Positions 8,627-17,584 of a DNA stretch of 55,123 nt are shown one piece after another. Within the stretch, counting starts at the first letter, position 1; each line of letters starts with the position of its first letter. This DNA is from Glaciimonas immobilis (GTDB taxonomy: Bacteria > Pseudomonadota > Gammaproteobacteria > Burkholderiales > Burkholderiaceae_D): the NCBI RefSeq assembly GCF_011947285.1, contig NZ_JAAOZT010000011.1, forward strand, positions 1 to 55,123, written 5' to 3'. A program made the translations under genes and the position numbers. Below the pieces are notes generated by a model. The model was not told where the DNA came from, searched no databases, and worked only from the letters and a program-made list of their open reading frames with translations.

Positions 8627-10872
8627 GGGCGTGGTGAAACCGTAGAGTGAGTAAAGCAATCGGTCTGCAAGTCCGCCCACAACGGGGGGCGTTAGTGATC
8701 TTTGGGGAGCGGGATTTAAAAGTCTTGTCTGGCGTTATCGCTACGGAAAGTCTGGCGGACAATTCCAGCGCGGTGCTCCGAGGATACTGTTGGGGGGGCG
8801 GACAGCCGTAACGACACCATGAAGCTAAAAAAATGTTCTTTGCCCAATCTATGTCAATAGTATCGTTTACTTGGATGCCCCTTTCATTGTTAGTGGATAG
8901 CTACGATTTACACTCAGGCACGTTGATGCCGTATTTGAAAGCGGGCGTCCATTAGATTACTTTTTTGCGACACATTCTGGGGCGCTCCTATTCGGCAAGG
9001 CGTTTTGGATCGTTGGAATTAAAGTCCTCTTTGTCATCATTATCGATCCACTGCTTGAACATCGGCTTTTCATCAGTCGAAGTCGTCGCAATTGTCGGGG
9101 GCATGGCCCCTATGAAGAGCGTTTGACAACCTTGCACTACCAACGCTCTATTACATTCGCGCCCATACAGTCTGCGGACTAGTAATTATCTGATTATTCA
9201 ACCGCTCTCCGGCATCTGGCCCTGCCCCATCGAATACCACGTTTGTGCTTCTTTCTGCTGTGGTGATGAGATTTTTAGCAAAGACTTAACTTCGTAATAA
9301 GGCTTGTGCGGTGGAGGGTGGGGGCGACGACGGCGGTGTTATTTGCGTAATATCACGGGTGCTAGTAGCGGCGCTTCTCGATTCGCGACGTTGTCAATAG
9401 TACTTTCAATGTAGTCCGCGTTACGCATTGCATCATGGATCAGCTTGTGCATGAATAACTTTGTCTCGTAAGGAGTTGCCATTCTTCCCATTTGTGCGGA
9501 TAGTGCAAACACTACCGTATATGGTAAGCAATACTCTATCTCTTTTAAACATGTAGACTTTCTTCCGCCTGCGTCGAAATAGTGAGGTCCTATTTGTGTA
9601 AGTTTTTCCGTCGTGGCCAAAGATAACGCTGAATTTATCGTCAGCATTTCGCCGGATGACGTCGTGGGGCACGTTATCTGGAACGCTCTCAATTGCGATG
9701 AACTTTCCACTGGTATATGCCTGGAATACACTGCGGTCATCCCTGACAATGAGCAACATGCGATTTTTTGAAAAATCTGGCAACAGCGCAATGAAAGTCA
9801 GCGTAACTTTCGCACTCATCCATTTGCTAGGACTGATCAAAGTATCTATTACCCGATATGTGGCCGGATATAATTTCCGCCGTTGCGCTTCTGAAAGGCT
9901 CTGCTGAAAAAGTAAAGTGGAGAATAATTTTGTAGGATCATGTTAATTGGCTTAGTGTGTACAGCATTGATAGTGGGCTTTCTTGAAGACAGCCTTTGAC
10001 TACCGGGAGCGAATAGCGCTACCTCTTTCGGCATAGCCCGACGACCGGAGCGCTCCGCTATCCGACCTGAATTTTTCACTATTCCAGCCGGGCGTGAATA
10101 AGGCGTTAATAATGACGTGGGCCAACTGAATGCACGAAGTTGCATTGATGAACTACGGGCGGCTATTACTTAGCGGCGACATTGCTGATTGCGGGCGCTG
10201 GCGCGGACTGCTCCACGCGGTTATAAGTACTGGGGCGGGGGAACAAAGGATTAATTATTCGCATTTTCAAACCTTTCGTAATAACAAAAAGAATCAGCTT
10301 CGGTTTGACTTGCCATATTATTGCGGTATGAAGAGTTCCTTTCCCTGAAAATGGCGCAATGCTGTGCGCCACATTACGTGTTGAACTGCACAGCACAATA
10401 GTATTTACTAACGAAATTTACTTTTAATGTTCTGGCAACGAGCTTATCTATTCTGCCATATGGTTACATCAGAATTTATAGGCAACTACTGGATGAGGCA
10501 ATAAGACAAGAATGAAAAAATTGGAATTTTGAATCAGAGCAGAATGGAAGACAACTCCAGAACCAAACCCTTCTAACTCCATTGGGGCATATCGCCTGAT
10601 CATTCCGGTTTAACTACGACTGATATTTAGGCGTCCGCCGAAGGTGCGGAGGTGCGGCATAAGTGGGATGGGACATGTTGATGAACAACTTGCGGCCAGG
10701 GGCAAGGGCATTTAGCCTGCTTTTGAGTTTCAGGAATCTAAGCTGCCTATATCAATATTAAAACTAATACCTGTTTAACTGCTGTAATCTAGTTTTGGCC
10801 TACATCCGGATACGCAGGTTTTATGTTAGCGCGCCCTTAAACGTCACTTATGAGGGTGTAAATAATTATGTA
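8627..10872. other. Gene-poor stretch with decayed coding fragments
   Basis: About 2.2 kb between the oxidoreductase and btuF without a convincing intact gene. An open frame at 8829-9179 (+) is interrupted by TAG at 8898-8900 and contains a hydrophobic run (FWIVGIKVLFVIIID) but no clear start. The minus-strand segment 9339-9840 looks like one gene split by a frameshift (listed separately). 9850-10870 gives only short frames on both strands that I could not match. No tRNA, integrase or transposase signature was recognised. The stretch reads as relic DNA. Confidence 0.5.
9339..9840 (-). pseudogene. Unrecognised protein gene, apparently frameshifted
   Basis: Two overlapping minus-strand frames each look protein-like over only part of their length: the first (from 9840) through DNVPHDVIRRNADDKFSVIF, the second from about YFDAGGRKSTCLKEIEYCLP to the end at 9339. 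Joining them near 9590 would give one product of about 165 residues with no recognised domain. Beyond the join the first frame turns Arg/Lys-rich and low in sense, which is why a frameshift is suspected. No family assigned. Confidence 0.35.
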
Positions 10873-11769
10873 TCAACGAAGTGTGCGGCGCGTACGTGCC
10901 ACGTCTAATTTTTCGCACAAAATAGCCGTACCCTCGATTAAACGCGGTCCTGCGCGGTTCATCAAATCGGCGTCGATACCGAACAGATTATCGCGTTGCA
11001 CTGCCAGCAAGCCCGGGTAACTGCGCCAATAGTCCAGATCGCTTTTATCGTCTTTGCGCTGACCACTTATTAGTACCTCGGGGTTTTCAATTAATACTGC
11101 TTCGATGTTTACTACCGGTGCTGTTACCGCCAGCTTAGCGAAGATATTTTCGCCGCCGCAGATGTTGATCGCGTCGCTGACAATCTGATTGCCGTTAAGC
11201 GTATACAAGGGCCGACTCCAGACCTGATAAAACACCCGGACCCGCGGGCGCTGCTGATATGCGGTGGTCAGTGCATTGATTTTCCAAAGCATCGCTGCGG
11301 ATGCTTTTTCGGCTTCTTTGGAAGTACCTAACAACTTACCCAAGCGAATCACGCTGTCCGGAATATCGCGTAGCTTACGTGGCTCGCTGAAAAATAAGGG
11401 AATTCCTAACTTGCGCAATTGCTCCACCTGACGGTCGGCGCCGCTGTGGCGCCAGACCACGAGCAGATCCGGCTTTAGCGCGATCAGGCGCTCGATATCC
11501 AGCAAGTTGCTGTCGCCAATCCTAGGGATTTGTTTGGCAGCATCCGGATAATCGCTGTATGTCACCGTACCGACGATACGCGCACCACCGCCAGCGGAAA
11601 ATACCAATTCCGTCGCATGCGGTGCCAACGTCACCACGCGCATTGCTGGCCGGGCTAGCGTGACGATATTACCGGCATCATCTTGAGCACTGACCGCTCC
11701 GGCAGCGTTTGCCATTACAGCAATTTGTACGGTAATAAAGCAAATGGCAAGAATAAGGGCGCGTTTCAT
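10873..11769 (-). CDS. btuF: Cobalamin-binding periplasmic protein of a B12 ABC transporter
   Basis: 298 residues with a signal peptide (residues 1 to about 23), then a helical-backbone metal-receptor (BtuF/FhuD-like) fold: RVVTLAPHATELVFSAGGG, the IGDSNLLDIERLIALKPDLLVVW linker helix start, and a C-terminal lobe with WRSYPGLLAVQRDNLF. BtuF delivers vitamin B12 from BtuB to BtuCD. The gene is last in the minus-strand run btuB-btuC-btuD-btuF, about 110 bases after btuD. Context makes the B12 substrate much more likely than a siderophore. Confidence 0.87.
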   Translation of the reverse strand: MKRALILAICFITVQIAVMANAAGAVSAQDDAGNIVTLARPAMRVVTLAPHATELVFSAGGGARIVGTVTYSDYPDAAKQIPRIGDSNLLDIERLIALKPDLLVVWRHSGADRQVEQLRKLGIPLFFSEPRKLRDIPDSVIRLGKLLGTSKEAEKASAAMLWKINALTTAYQQRPRVRVFYQVWSRPLYTLNGNQIVSDAINICGGENIFAKLAVTAPVVNIEAVLIENPEVLISGQRKDDKSDLDYWRSYPGLLAVQRDNLFGIDADLMNRAGPRLIEGTAILCEKLDVARTRRTLR

Positions 11770-11879
11770 GGCGATTGGTTTTAGGTTATTTGCTTGAATA
11801 TCGGTTGAACGAACAAAATCTGCACGCGCAGCTAACGGATTTGTAGAAAATTTATCGAAGAAATAAATGCCCTTTTACA

Positions 11880-12701
11880 TCAAAGGACGTTGGCTGGTGA
11901 GCCTCGTGAGCTTTTGTCCACGGGAATAAAAATAGTCCTATTTTCGTGGCGAACCAGTTCTATCGGATGCCCCAGACAACGGCTTAAAATAGGGCCTGTC
12001 ATCACCTTTGCCACCGGACCTGCTTGCCACTGTCCATCTCCCATCAACAATAGCGCATGACTGGCGACACTATGTGCCAGGTTAAGGTCGTGACCGACCA
12101 TCACTACCGCCTTGTCCGAGCCCATTGCACCACACAATTCAGCCAACAATTGCATGACGCTGACCTGATGCGCCAGGTCGAGCGCGTTCGCGGGTTCATC
12201 CAGCAATAACAAAGGCGTATCCTGTGCCAGCACCGCCGCGATCGCTACGCGCTGACGCTCGCCACCTGAGAGGGTACGGATATCACGCTCCGCCAATGCC
12301 TCTACGTCAAGCGCCCGCAAGGCTGCGAAAGCAGACTCCCGGTCGGCCTCAGACTCCCAATAGCGTGCGTCATGATACGGATGCCGCGCAGCCAATACGG
12401 CTTCAATCACCCGATAGCCGAAGGCATCGCGGGTGCCTTGGGGCAAGAATGCCCGCATACGCGCCAGATCTTGCAAGGACCACTCCGATAAGGGGCGCCC
12501 GGACAGCTCAACCATACCGCCATCGGCTGGGCGCAAACCGGCCAGACAACGCAGAAAGGTACTCTTTCCAGCCCCATTACGTCCAATGACACACCAAAGC
12601 TGACCGGGACGCAACTCCCAATGGAGACCAGCAACCAGCGTACGGTCCCCAATAGTCATTGTCAGGTCGCGCGTGCGCATAAGCGAAGGCGTCGTTATCA
12701 T
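11880..12701 (-). CDS. btuD: Cobalamin ABC transporter ATP-binding protein
   Basis: 273 residues from the ATG at 12701, chosen because it overlaps the btuC stop as ATGA; the open frame runs 90 codons further upstream inside btuC but that extension has no ABC similarity. ABC ATPase motifs are complete: Walker A GRNGAGKST (40-48), Q-loop Gln88, signature LSGGE (144-148), Walker B LLLLDEP (164-170) and switch His204. It energises B12 import with the BtuC permease at the inner membrane. Confidence 0.9.
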   Translation of the reverse strand: MITTPSLMRTRDLTMTIGDRTLVAGLHWELRPGQLWCVIGRNGAGKSTFLRCLAGLRPADGGMVELSGRPLSEWSLQDLARMRAFLPQGTRDAFGYRVIEAVLAARHPYHDARYWESEADRESAFAALRALDVEALAERDIRTLSGGERQRVAIAAVLAQDTPLLLLDEPANALDLAHQVSVMQLLAELCGAMGSDKAVVMVGHDLNLAHSVASHALLLMGDGQWQAGPVAKVMTGPILSRCLGHPIELVRHENRTIFIPVDKSSRGSPANVL

Positions 12702-13756
12702 CGTTTGCGAATATGGTGTAATTGCAATAAAAAGGCTGGCACCCCGATCAATGCCGTAATCACGCCTACCGGCAATTGAGTCGGCGCGATGACTGTACGC
12801 GCCAACGTGTCCGCAAGGACCAGAAAAGTGCCGCCGACAATCGCCGCCGCTGGCAACAACAAACGGTGATCCGGGCCCAATGCAAAGCGGCATGCATGTG
12901 GCACGATTAGTCCGACAAAGCCTATCGCGCCCGCACTGCTTACGGTGCAGGCGGTCAATAAGGCCGCGCAAAAGAATAATCCTTTACGCAACGATGCCAC
13001 GTGGATTCCCAGCGTGGCCGCGGCTTCTGCATGTAATACCATGACGTTGATGTGGCGCGCCTTGCGCAAAGCGAAAATCATCGCGCCGCTCAAAACGACC
13101 CAAGGAAGCCAACGCAATTGTGTACCAGACAAATCACCGATTAGCCAAAACACCATGCTGCGCAGTCGGCTGTCCGGCGCGATCGACAGCATCAATGTGA
13201 CCATGGCCCCGCAGCCCGACGCAACAATCACGCCGGTCAACAATAGCAAGGGCGCATTACCATCCGCAATGCCGCCACGTAAATCGCGATAAGCCAGGCC
13301 GAAGAGTAATAGCGCGACAGCAATCGCGCCAGCAAAAGCGGCGACATCAATCATCCACGTCGCACTAAAAAACAGCATCGCCAACAACGCCCCCACCGCA
13401 GCACCGCCAGAGACGCCCAGCACATAAGGGTCGGCCAACGGATTACGCAATAACGCCTGCATCATCACTCCAGCTAACGCTAGCATTGCGCCCGTAACAA
13501 ACCCCGCTAAAGCGCGTTCAAGACGCAGCGCCAATAGCGTCGCCGCCATGGTCTTGGGCGCACCGCGTAACACATCAGTCAAAGCGCCAACAATTTCAGA
13601 AAACGGCAACGTCACCGAACCGACCGCACATGCAAAAAAAATACTGATTAGCGCTAGCAAACCGACGCCACTAAGTATCACGATTGCGCGCCTTCTGCCC
13701 TGCATCACGCACAGCGAAGGAGATTGAGATTTTTTGATTGCTGTGCTGATAATCAC
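12698..13756 (-). CDS. btuC: Cobalamin ABC transporter permease, FecCD family
   Basis: 352 residues, about ten membrane segments, typical FecCD/BtuC sequence: VTLPFSEIVGAL near the N-terminus, LRLERALAGFVTGAMLALAG, MQALLRNPLADPYVLGVSGGA, and GFVGLIVPHACRFALGPDHR followed by LPAAAIVGGTFLVLADTLAR, the coupling region. It forms the transmembrane channel with BtuD. It starts 35 bases after btuB and overlaps btuD by four bases, so one transcript is likely. Confidence 0.9.
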   Translation of the reverse strand: MIISTAIKKSQSPSLCVMQGRRRAIVILSGVGLLALISIFFACAVGSVTLPFSEIVGALTDVLRGAPKTMAATLLALRLERALAGFVTGAMLALAGVMMQALLRNPLADPYVLGVSGGAAVGALLAMLFFSATWMIDVAAFAGAIAVALLLFGLAYRDLRGGIADGNAPLLLLTGVIVASGCGAMVTLMLSIAPDSRLRSMVFWLIGDLSGTQLRWLPWVVLSGAMIFALRKARHINVMVLHAEAAATLGIHVASLRKGLFFCAALLTACTVSSAGAIGFVGLIVPHACRFALGPDHRLLLPAAAIVGGTFLVLADTLARTVIAPTQLPVGVITALIGVPAFLLQLHHIRKR

Positions 13757-13791
13757 TTTTTCTTTCGTACAAAAAATTGACCAACGACTAC

Positions 13792-15693
13792 TTATCTGAA
13801 TCCGTAACGAACCCCAACAAACAAGTTGGAGCCAGCAGTCGCATAGTATCGCGCCAATTCGTAATCCTTATTAAACACATTATTCCAGCGTCCAAACAAC
13901 GCCCAATTGCCGGTCAAGTCATAACTGGCATATAAATTAACCACACTATAGCCACCGAGCACCGTCTGATTGTCTGTGTCATCGTAACGTTTACCCGAGG
14001 TCACAAGTTCAACACCGGCCTTTGTCGCGCCGCTACCATAATCCAGCGCCACCGTTGCATGCTGCCGCGCACGTCGCGGCAACAATTTACCGGTCGTGTC
14101 ATCACGCGGGTTTTGTAGGTCCATTGAAGCACGTAACGCCCAGTCGCCCAGAAGCCTGCTGGCGCCTACCGAAACACCTTCCAGCGTGGCCTTGTCAACG
14201 TTATACGCGCAGCCGTAAGGATAGGCTGCGGGATCGATTGGGCAAGTCGACGTAGAGATTATCAAATCGGTGATTTTGTTACGATAGTAAGAAACATTTA
14301 ACTGTGACGTTCCATCATCGTAGACAAGCCCCAATTCGGCATTTTTCCCTTTTTCTGGCTTGTTGGTAGCAATCCCATAACCCGGGTAATACAACTCGTT
14401 AAAAGTTGGCGCTCTGAAACTGGTGCCATAGCTTGCATTGGCGCGCCAGTCCTTGCTCAGACGATACCCGTAGCCAAGACTTCCGGTGACATGATCGCCA
14501 AACTGTGCGCTGTTGTCATTGCGGATACTGATCGTTGCCAGATGTGCTCCGCGTTTTAATTGGTACGATGCCGCCGCAGAGTTGGTGGTGCGGTCTCCAG
14601 ACAACCCGGTAGCAGCAACTTCTTCGACGCGACGCTCAAACAATAACTGCAAAACATCCGGTCCCAGCAGCAAATCATTCTGCCAGCTGTAGTTATTCTG
14701 CGTCGTGGTAATTTCACTATATCCATAAGACTGATCGCTACTGATATTGGTCGACTTATCTGTGGTCTGCGATAGCTGAAGCTTGCTGGTCCACCACGGC
14801 ACTATCTGGTTTTTGGCATACACTGCCACGTCTGTCAGTTTTTGAATAGTCCGGGCATCAAAGCCGGGACCGTTGTCGAACTGCGCATTCAGTCGGCTCT
14901 GTAAGAAGGTGACACCAACTTCCTGTCCCTTGGCCAACACAATGCCAAACTGACCGCTCGTGCTGTCTTTTTTGTAGCCATCTTTATCCGGATCGTAAGC
15001 GCTATAAGGCGAAGGGTTCGGCTTGGTTGCGGAAAAACCGTCCGCACTTTCATGCGCAGCGGCGATCGCGTAGCTAAAGCGATGATCGCCTTCAGTGGAT
15101 CCAGAAACGCTCGCATCCATCGTGCGCGTGCCGTAACTGCCGTATCCGGCCGAGGCGTTAAAGCGGGATGTACCAGCGCCTTTTCTGGTGAAAATCTGGA
15201 TAACGCCACCGATGGCATCAGCACCGTAAAAACTGCTAAGTGGACCGTACACAATTTCAATGTGATCGATTTGCGACAGTGGAATACTGGACCAGGTCGC
15301 GCCGCCAGTGGTGGAGGACCCCACGCGGACGCCATCAATTAATACCACGTTCTGGTTGTTCGCCGCACCACGCATGAAAACCGATGCAGTGGTGCCGGGA
15401 CCACCATAAGTGGATATCTCGATACCGCGTTGCTTCTGCAACAGTTCAACCAGCGAAGTTTGGCCTGATTGCGCAATTTGTTGCGCAGATATGGTCACGT
15501 TGTCGCTCAATACATCGCCAGCCTTTTGCGGCGTGCGGGTAGCTGTTACCAGTACCGGATCGAGCGCTTCGTCGGACGCAGCGTGCGCCAAAATAGAAAA
15601 CGAGAAAGTAGAAATAACCAGAGTAGAAAGGCACCAGGGCGCAATCATTCGCGCTGGGGTGCGCGGACGGGTCTTTAAAACAATTGAAGTCAT
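13792..15693 (-). CDS. btuB: TonB-dependent vitamin B12 outer-membrane receptor
   Basis: 633 residues with an unusually long N-terminal leader (signal core around LVISTFSFSILAHA), a TonB box-like DPVLVTATRTPQK, a plug domain (ELLQKQRGIEI, GVRVGSSTTG, IEIVYGPLSSFYGADAIGGVIQIFT) and a 22-strand-type barrel ending in VGVRYGFR with terminal aromatic sequence. It takes up cobalamins across the outer membrane using TonB energy. A cobalamin riboswitch precedes it, which supports the B12 assignment. No clear Shine-Dalgarno precedes the ATG; a G-rich hairpin loop lies about 40 bases upstream. Confidence 0.9.
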   Translation of the reverse strand: MTSIVLKTRPRTPARMIAPWCLSTLVISTFSFSILAHAASDEALDPVLVTATRTPQKAGDVLSDNVTISAQQIAQSGQTSLVELLQKQRGIEISTYGGPGTTASVFMRGAANNQNVVLIDGVRVGSSTTGGATWSSIPLSQIDHIEIVYGPLSSFYGADAIGGVIQIFTRKGAGTSRFNASAGYGSYGTRTMDASVSGSTEGDHRFSYAIAAAHESADGFSATKPNPSPYSAYDPDKDGYKKDSTSGQFGIVLAKGQEVGVTFLQSRLNAQFDNGPGFDARTIQKLTDVAVYAKNQIVPWWTSKLQLSQTTDKSTNISSDQSYGYSEITTTQNNYSWQNDLLLGPDVLQLLFERRVEEVAATGLSGDRTTNSAAASYQLKRGAHLATISIRNDNSAQFGDHVTGSLGYGYRLSKDWRANASYGTSFRAPTFNELYYPGYGIATNKPEKGKNAELGLVYDDGTSQLNVSYYRNKITDLIISTSTCPIDPAAYPYGCAYNVDKATLEGVSVGASRLLGDWALRASMDLQNPRDDTTGKLLPRRARQHATVALDYGSGATKAGVELVTSGKRYDDTDNQTVLGGYSVVNLYASYDLTGNWALFGRWNNVFNKDYELARYYATAGSNLFVGVRYGFR

Positions 15694-15715
15694 GATAAAT
15701 TAATTATGAATACGT

Positions 15716-15741
15716 ATCAGCTTGCCTCCCCGCGAGCTGAT
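15716..15741 (-). promoter_or_regulatory. Hairpin in btuB leader with G-rich loop
   Basis: A 7-bp stem (ATCAGCT / AGCTGAT) with a 12-base loop CGCGGGGAGGCA lies between the riboswitch aptamer and the btuB ATG. The loop carries a Shine-Dalgarno-like GGGGAGG but is about 40 bases from the ATG, so it may belong to the riboswitch expression platform rather than be the ribosome site. No U-run follows, so a simple terminator is unlikely. Confidence 0.4.
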
Positions 15742-15823
15742 TCAAAAGAGATACCAATTCAGATTTATCGCGCTTTACCGATGACCCTGTAAATTGCTTC
15801 CTCAGTGGTATTTCCACCCGCTT

Positions 15824-16048
15824 TGGCCGGTATCCGGGCTATCAAGTCCAACTGCCTTACCTTCCCATGCAAATCAGCACAGTGGCGTCAGAGGCAGCTT
15901 GTCACGGGCGATAATCAACCTGATGCTTGCAGCAGGCATATGGGGCAATTATACGGTTCGTGACGCTTGTTTTCCGTTGCGGGGGCAGCACACGTATTGC
16001 GTGTTTCCCGTTTAACTGCAAACACAGCCGTGTTCGCGAGCACCAAAA
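15824..16048 (-). promoter_or_regulatory. Cobalamin (B12) riboswitch upstream of btuB
   Basis: Read on the minus strand, the conserved elements occur in order: GGTGC (16044-16040), AAACGGGAA, CTGCCCCCGCAAC (ending near 15976), the B12-box elements GACGCCACTG (near 15886) and GGGAAGG (15866-15860), then GCCCGGATACCGGCC (15839-15825). This order is the adenosylcobalamin-riboswitch core. It sits between cobC and btuB and should repress the btuBCDF transcript when B12 is plentiful. The expression platform is probably 15700-15820. Confidence 0.93.
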
Positions 16049-16125
16049 GCATGCGCATTTTAGTATTCATCGGCTTTTACGGCAACACCAAGCGTCATTT
16101 TTTACGTTGCTAACAACACCCTTCT

Positions 16126-16746
16126 CTATTCAAGCGAGAGTGACACTACCTCGCCGTAGCCAATTGCGTGCGGCGTCCCTGCTGCCTGCTGTGCTATCTT
16201 TACAATTACAGTCCGGTTAAAAAGGTCGGCGGGGCGAGGACAAATTTTTTGACATGCTAAAAGAAGGCGGATCGTCCCCGCGTGGCACATGACGATAACC
16301 TCCTCGCTTTGAGGTTGCCGCTCGGAAGCACGTTGCTGCAAATCTCGATAAAACTCCCCTACCCGCACGGCCATCTGGGTCACGCTTTCTCCGCCACCCG
16401 GCCGATAATCGACCATTGCGTTGGCCCATGCATCGATTTCGGGCCGTGGGATATTGCTCCAGCGCTGCATTTCCCAATAACCAAAATCCAGTTCTGCCAA
16501 GCGAGCATCGAACGTCGGTGCGGGCCAATGACGTTCTTCGGACAACTGCCTGGCTAGCGCTGCACAGCGCTGAAGCGGGCTCGAAAACAATATTGCCGGT
16601 GCTTTAGTTGGTAAGACCTGGATCAACAGACCTAATACCCGGACGTTTTCATGATCCGATACGGTCAAATCTGTGCTGCCGTAGCAAACCTCACCTGCAT
16701 CGCCGGGTATGGACGGTTTGGGATGGCGCACCAGATGAAGTCGCAT
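16126..16746 (-). CDS. cobC: Alpha-ribazole phosphatase / histidine phosphatase family
   Basis: 206 residues from the ATG at 16746, chosen because the phosphatase fold starts at once with MRLHLVRHP (phosphorylated His within LVRH); the longer open frame extends into cobS. Other landmarks: CYGSTDL, SSPLQRCAALA, ELDFGYWE and the second histidine in MCHAGTIR. CobC removes the phosphate of alpha-ribazole-5'-phosphate in nucleotide-loop assembly. It starts about 9 bases after the cobS stop and closes the cobT-cobS-cobC run, ahead of the riboswitch. Confidence 0.87.
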   Translation of the reverse strand: MRLHLVRHPKPSIPGDAGEVCYGSTDLTVSDHENVRVLGLLIQVLPTKAPAILFSSPLQRCAALARQLSEERHWPAPTFDARLAELDFGYWEMQRWSNIPRPEIDAWANAMVDYRPGGGESVTQMAVRVGEFYRDLQQRASERQPQSEEVIVMCHAGTIRLLLACQKICPRPADLFNRTVIVKIAQQAAGTPHAIGYGEVVSLSLE

Positions 16747-16754
16747 AGCTATGC

Positions 16755-17579
16755 CTATCGGAGATGGGCCATCGTGGCCGACAGGCCAAGATAAAACATC
16801 ACCTCTGCCAGTTGTTGCACAGCGCCCAGACAGTCGCCGGTGTAACCGCCAATGCGCTTCACAAATAATCTGGCTAACCATAACGTCGAAAGTGCACTGA
16901 ATATAAGGCCGGTGGCAATTGCGCTCCACGCTAACAGGCCCAGCAAACCGACCGACGCGACAGGTAACGCGGCCAGGATTGCCGCTATCCCAAACTCTTT
17001 GGTGGACATATGGTCTGCTAACGGCTTGGCTTTACCCTCGGCTTTAACATAGGACAGTTGCCAGATCAACGCGCTAGCCATCCAGCGTGAGACCGGATGC
17101 GCAAGCAATAAGCCCGCAACAGTTGGCAATACCGGCAAATTAGCAAGAACTGTGCATTTCAATCCCAGCATCAGCGCAATCCCGATAACGCCATAAGCTC
17201 CCACCCGCGAGTCTTTCATGATGTCCAAAATCCGTGCCACAGAATAACCGCCACCAAAGCCGTCGCAGACGTCTGCAAACCCATCCTCATGGAATGCCCC
17301 AGTCAGATATATTCCCCCGACGGTTGAGAGAAGCACCGCCACAGCTGGAGACCAAAAGTGAGCTGAAGCCCAGTATATTGACGCCGTCGCCGCCCCGACC
17401 ACTATCCCCACTGCTGAAAAATAGCGGGACGCCTGGTGTAGCCATGCAGGATCAAACCCGACCCAGCGCGGAACTGGCAAACGCGTAAAGAACTGCAAGG
17501 CGACGAAAAACAACCGCAGTTGATGCAACGGTTTAGCGACAACGCCAGACTTTATACCACTGGGTGGAATGCCGGACAT
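16755..17579 (-). CDS. cobS: Adenosylcobinamide-GDP ribazoletransferase (cobalamin synthase)
   Basis: 274 residues, multi-pass membrane protein. Diagnostic CobS motifs: LQFFTRLPVP near residue 30, GAFHEDGFADVCDGFGGG at 94-111 (metal-binding acidic cluster), and ILDIMKDSRVGAYG. It joins adenosylcobinamide-GDP to alpha-ribazole at the inner membrane, the last step of B12 assembly. It begins 5 bases after cobT. cobU/cobP, which makes the GDP-cobinamide substrate, is not in the window. Confidence 0.92.
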   Translation of the reverse strand: MSGIPPSGIKSGVVAKPLHQLRLFFVALQFFTRLPVPRWVGFDPAWLHQASRYFSAVGIVVGAATASIYWASAHFWSPAVAVLLSTVGGIYLTGAFHEDGFADVCDGFGGGYSVARILDIMKDSRVGAYGVIGIALMLGLKCTVLANLPVLPTVAGLLLAHPVSRWMASALIWQLSYVKAEGKAKPLADHMSTKEFGIAAILAALPVASVGLLGLLAWSAIATGLIFSALSTLWLARLFVKRIGGYTGDCLGAVQQLAEVMFYLGLSATMAHLR

Positions 17580-17584
17580 TCTGG

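Noticed and set aside
12702-12971. N-terminal extension of btuD to 12971
   Set aside because: Lies inside btuC, no ABC similarity; ATGA overlap supports 12701.
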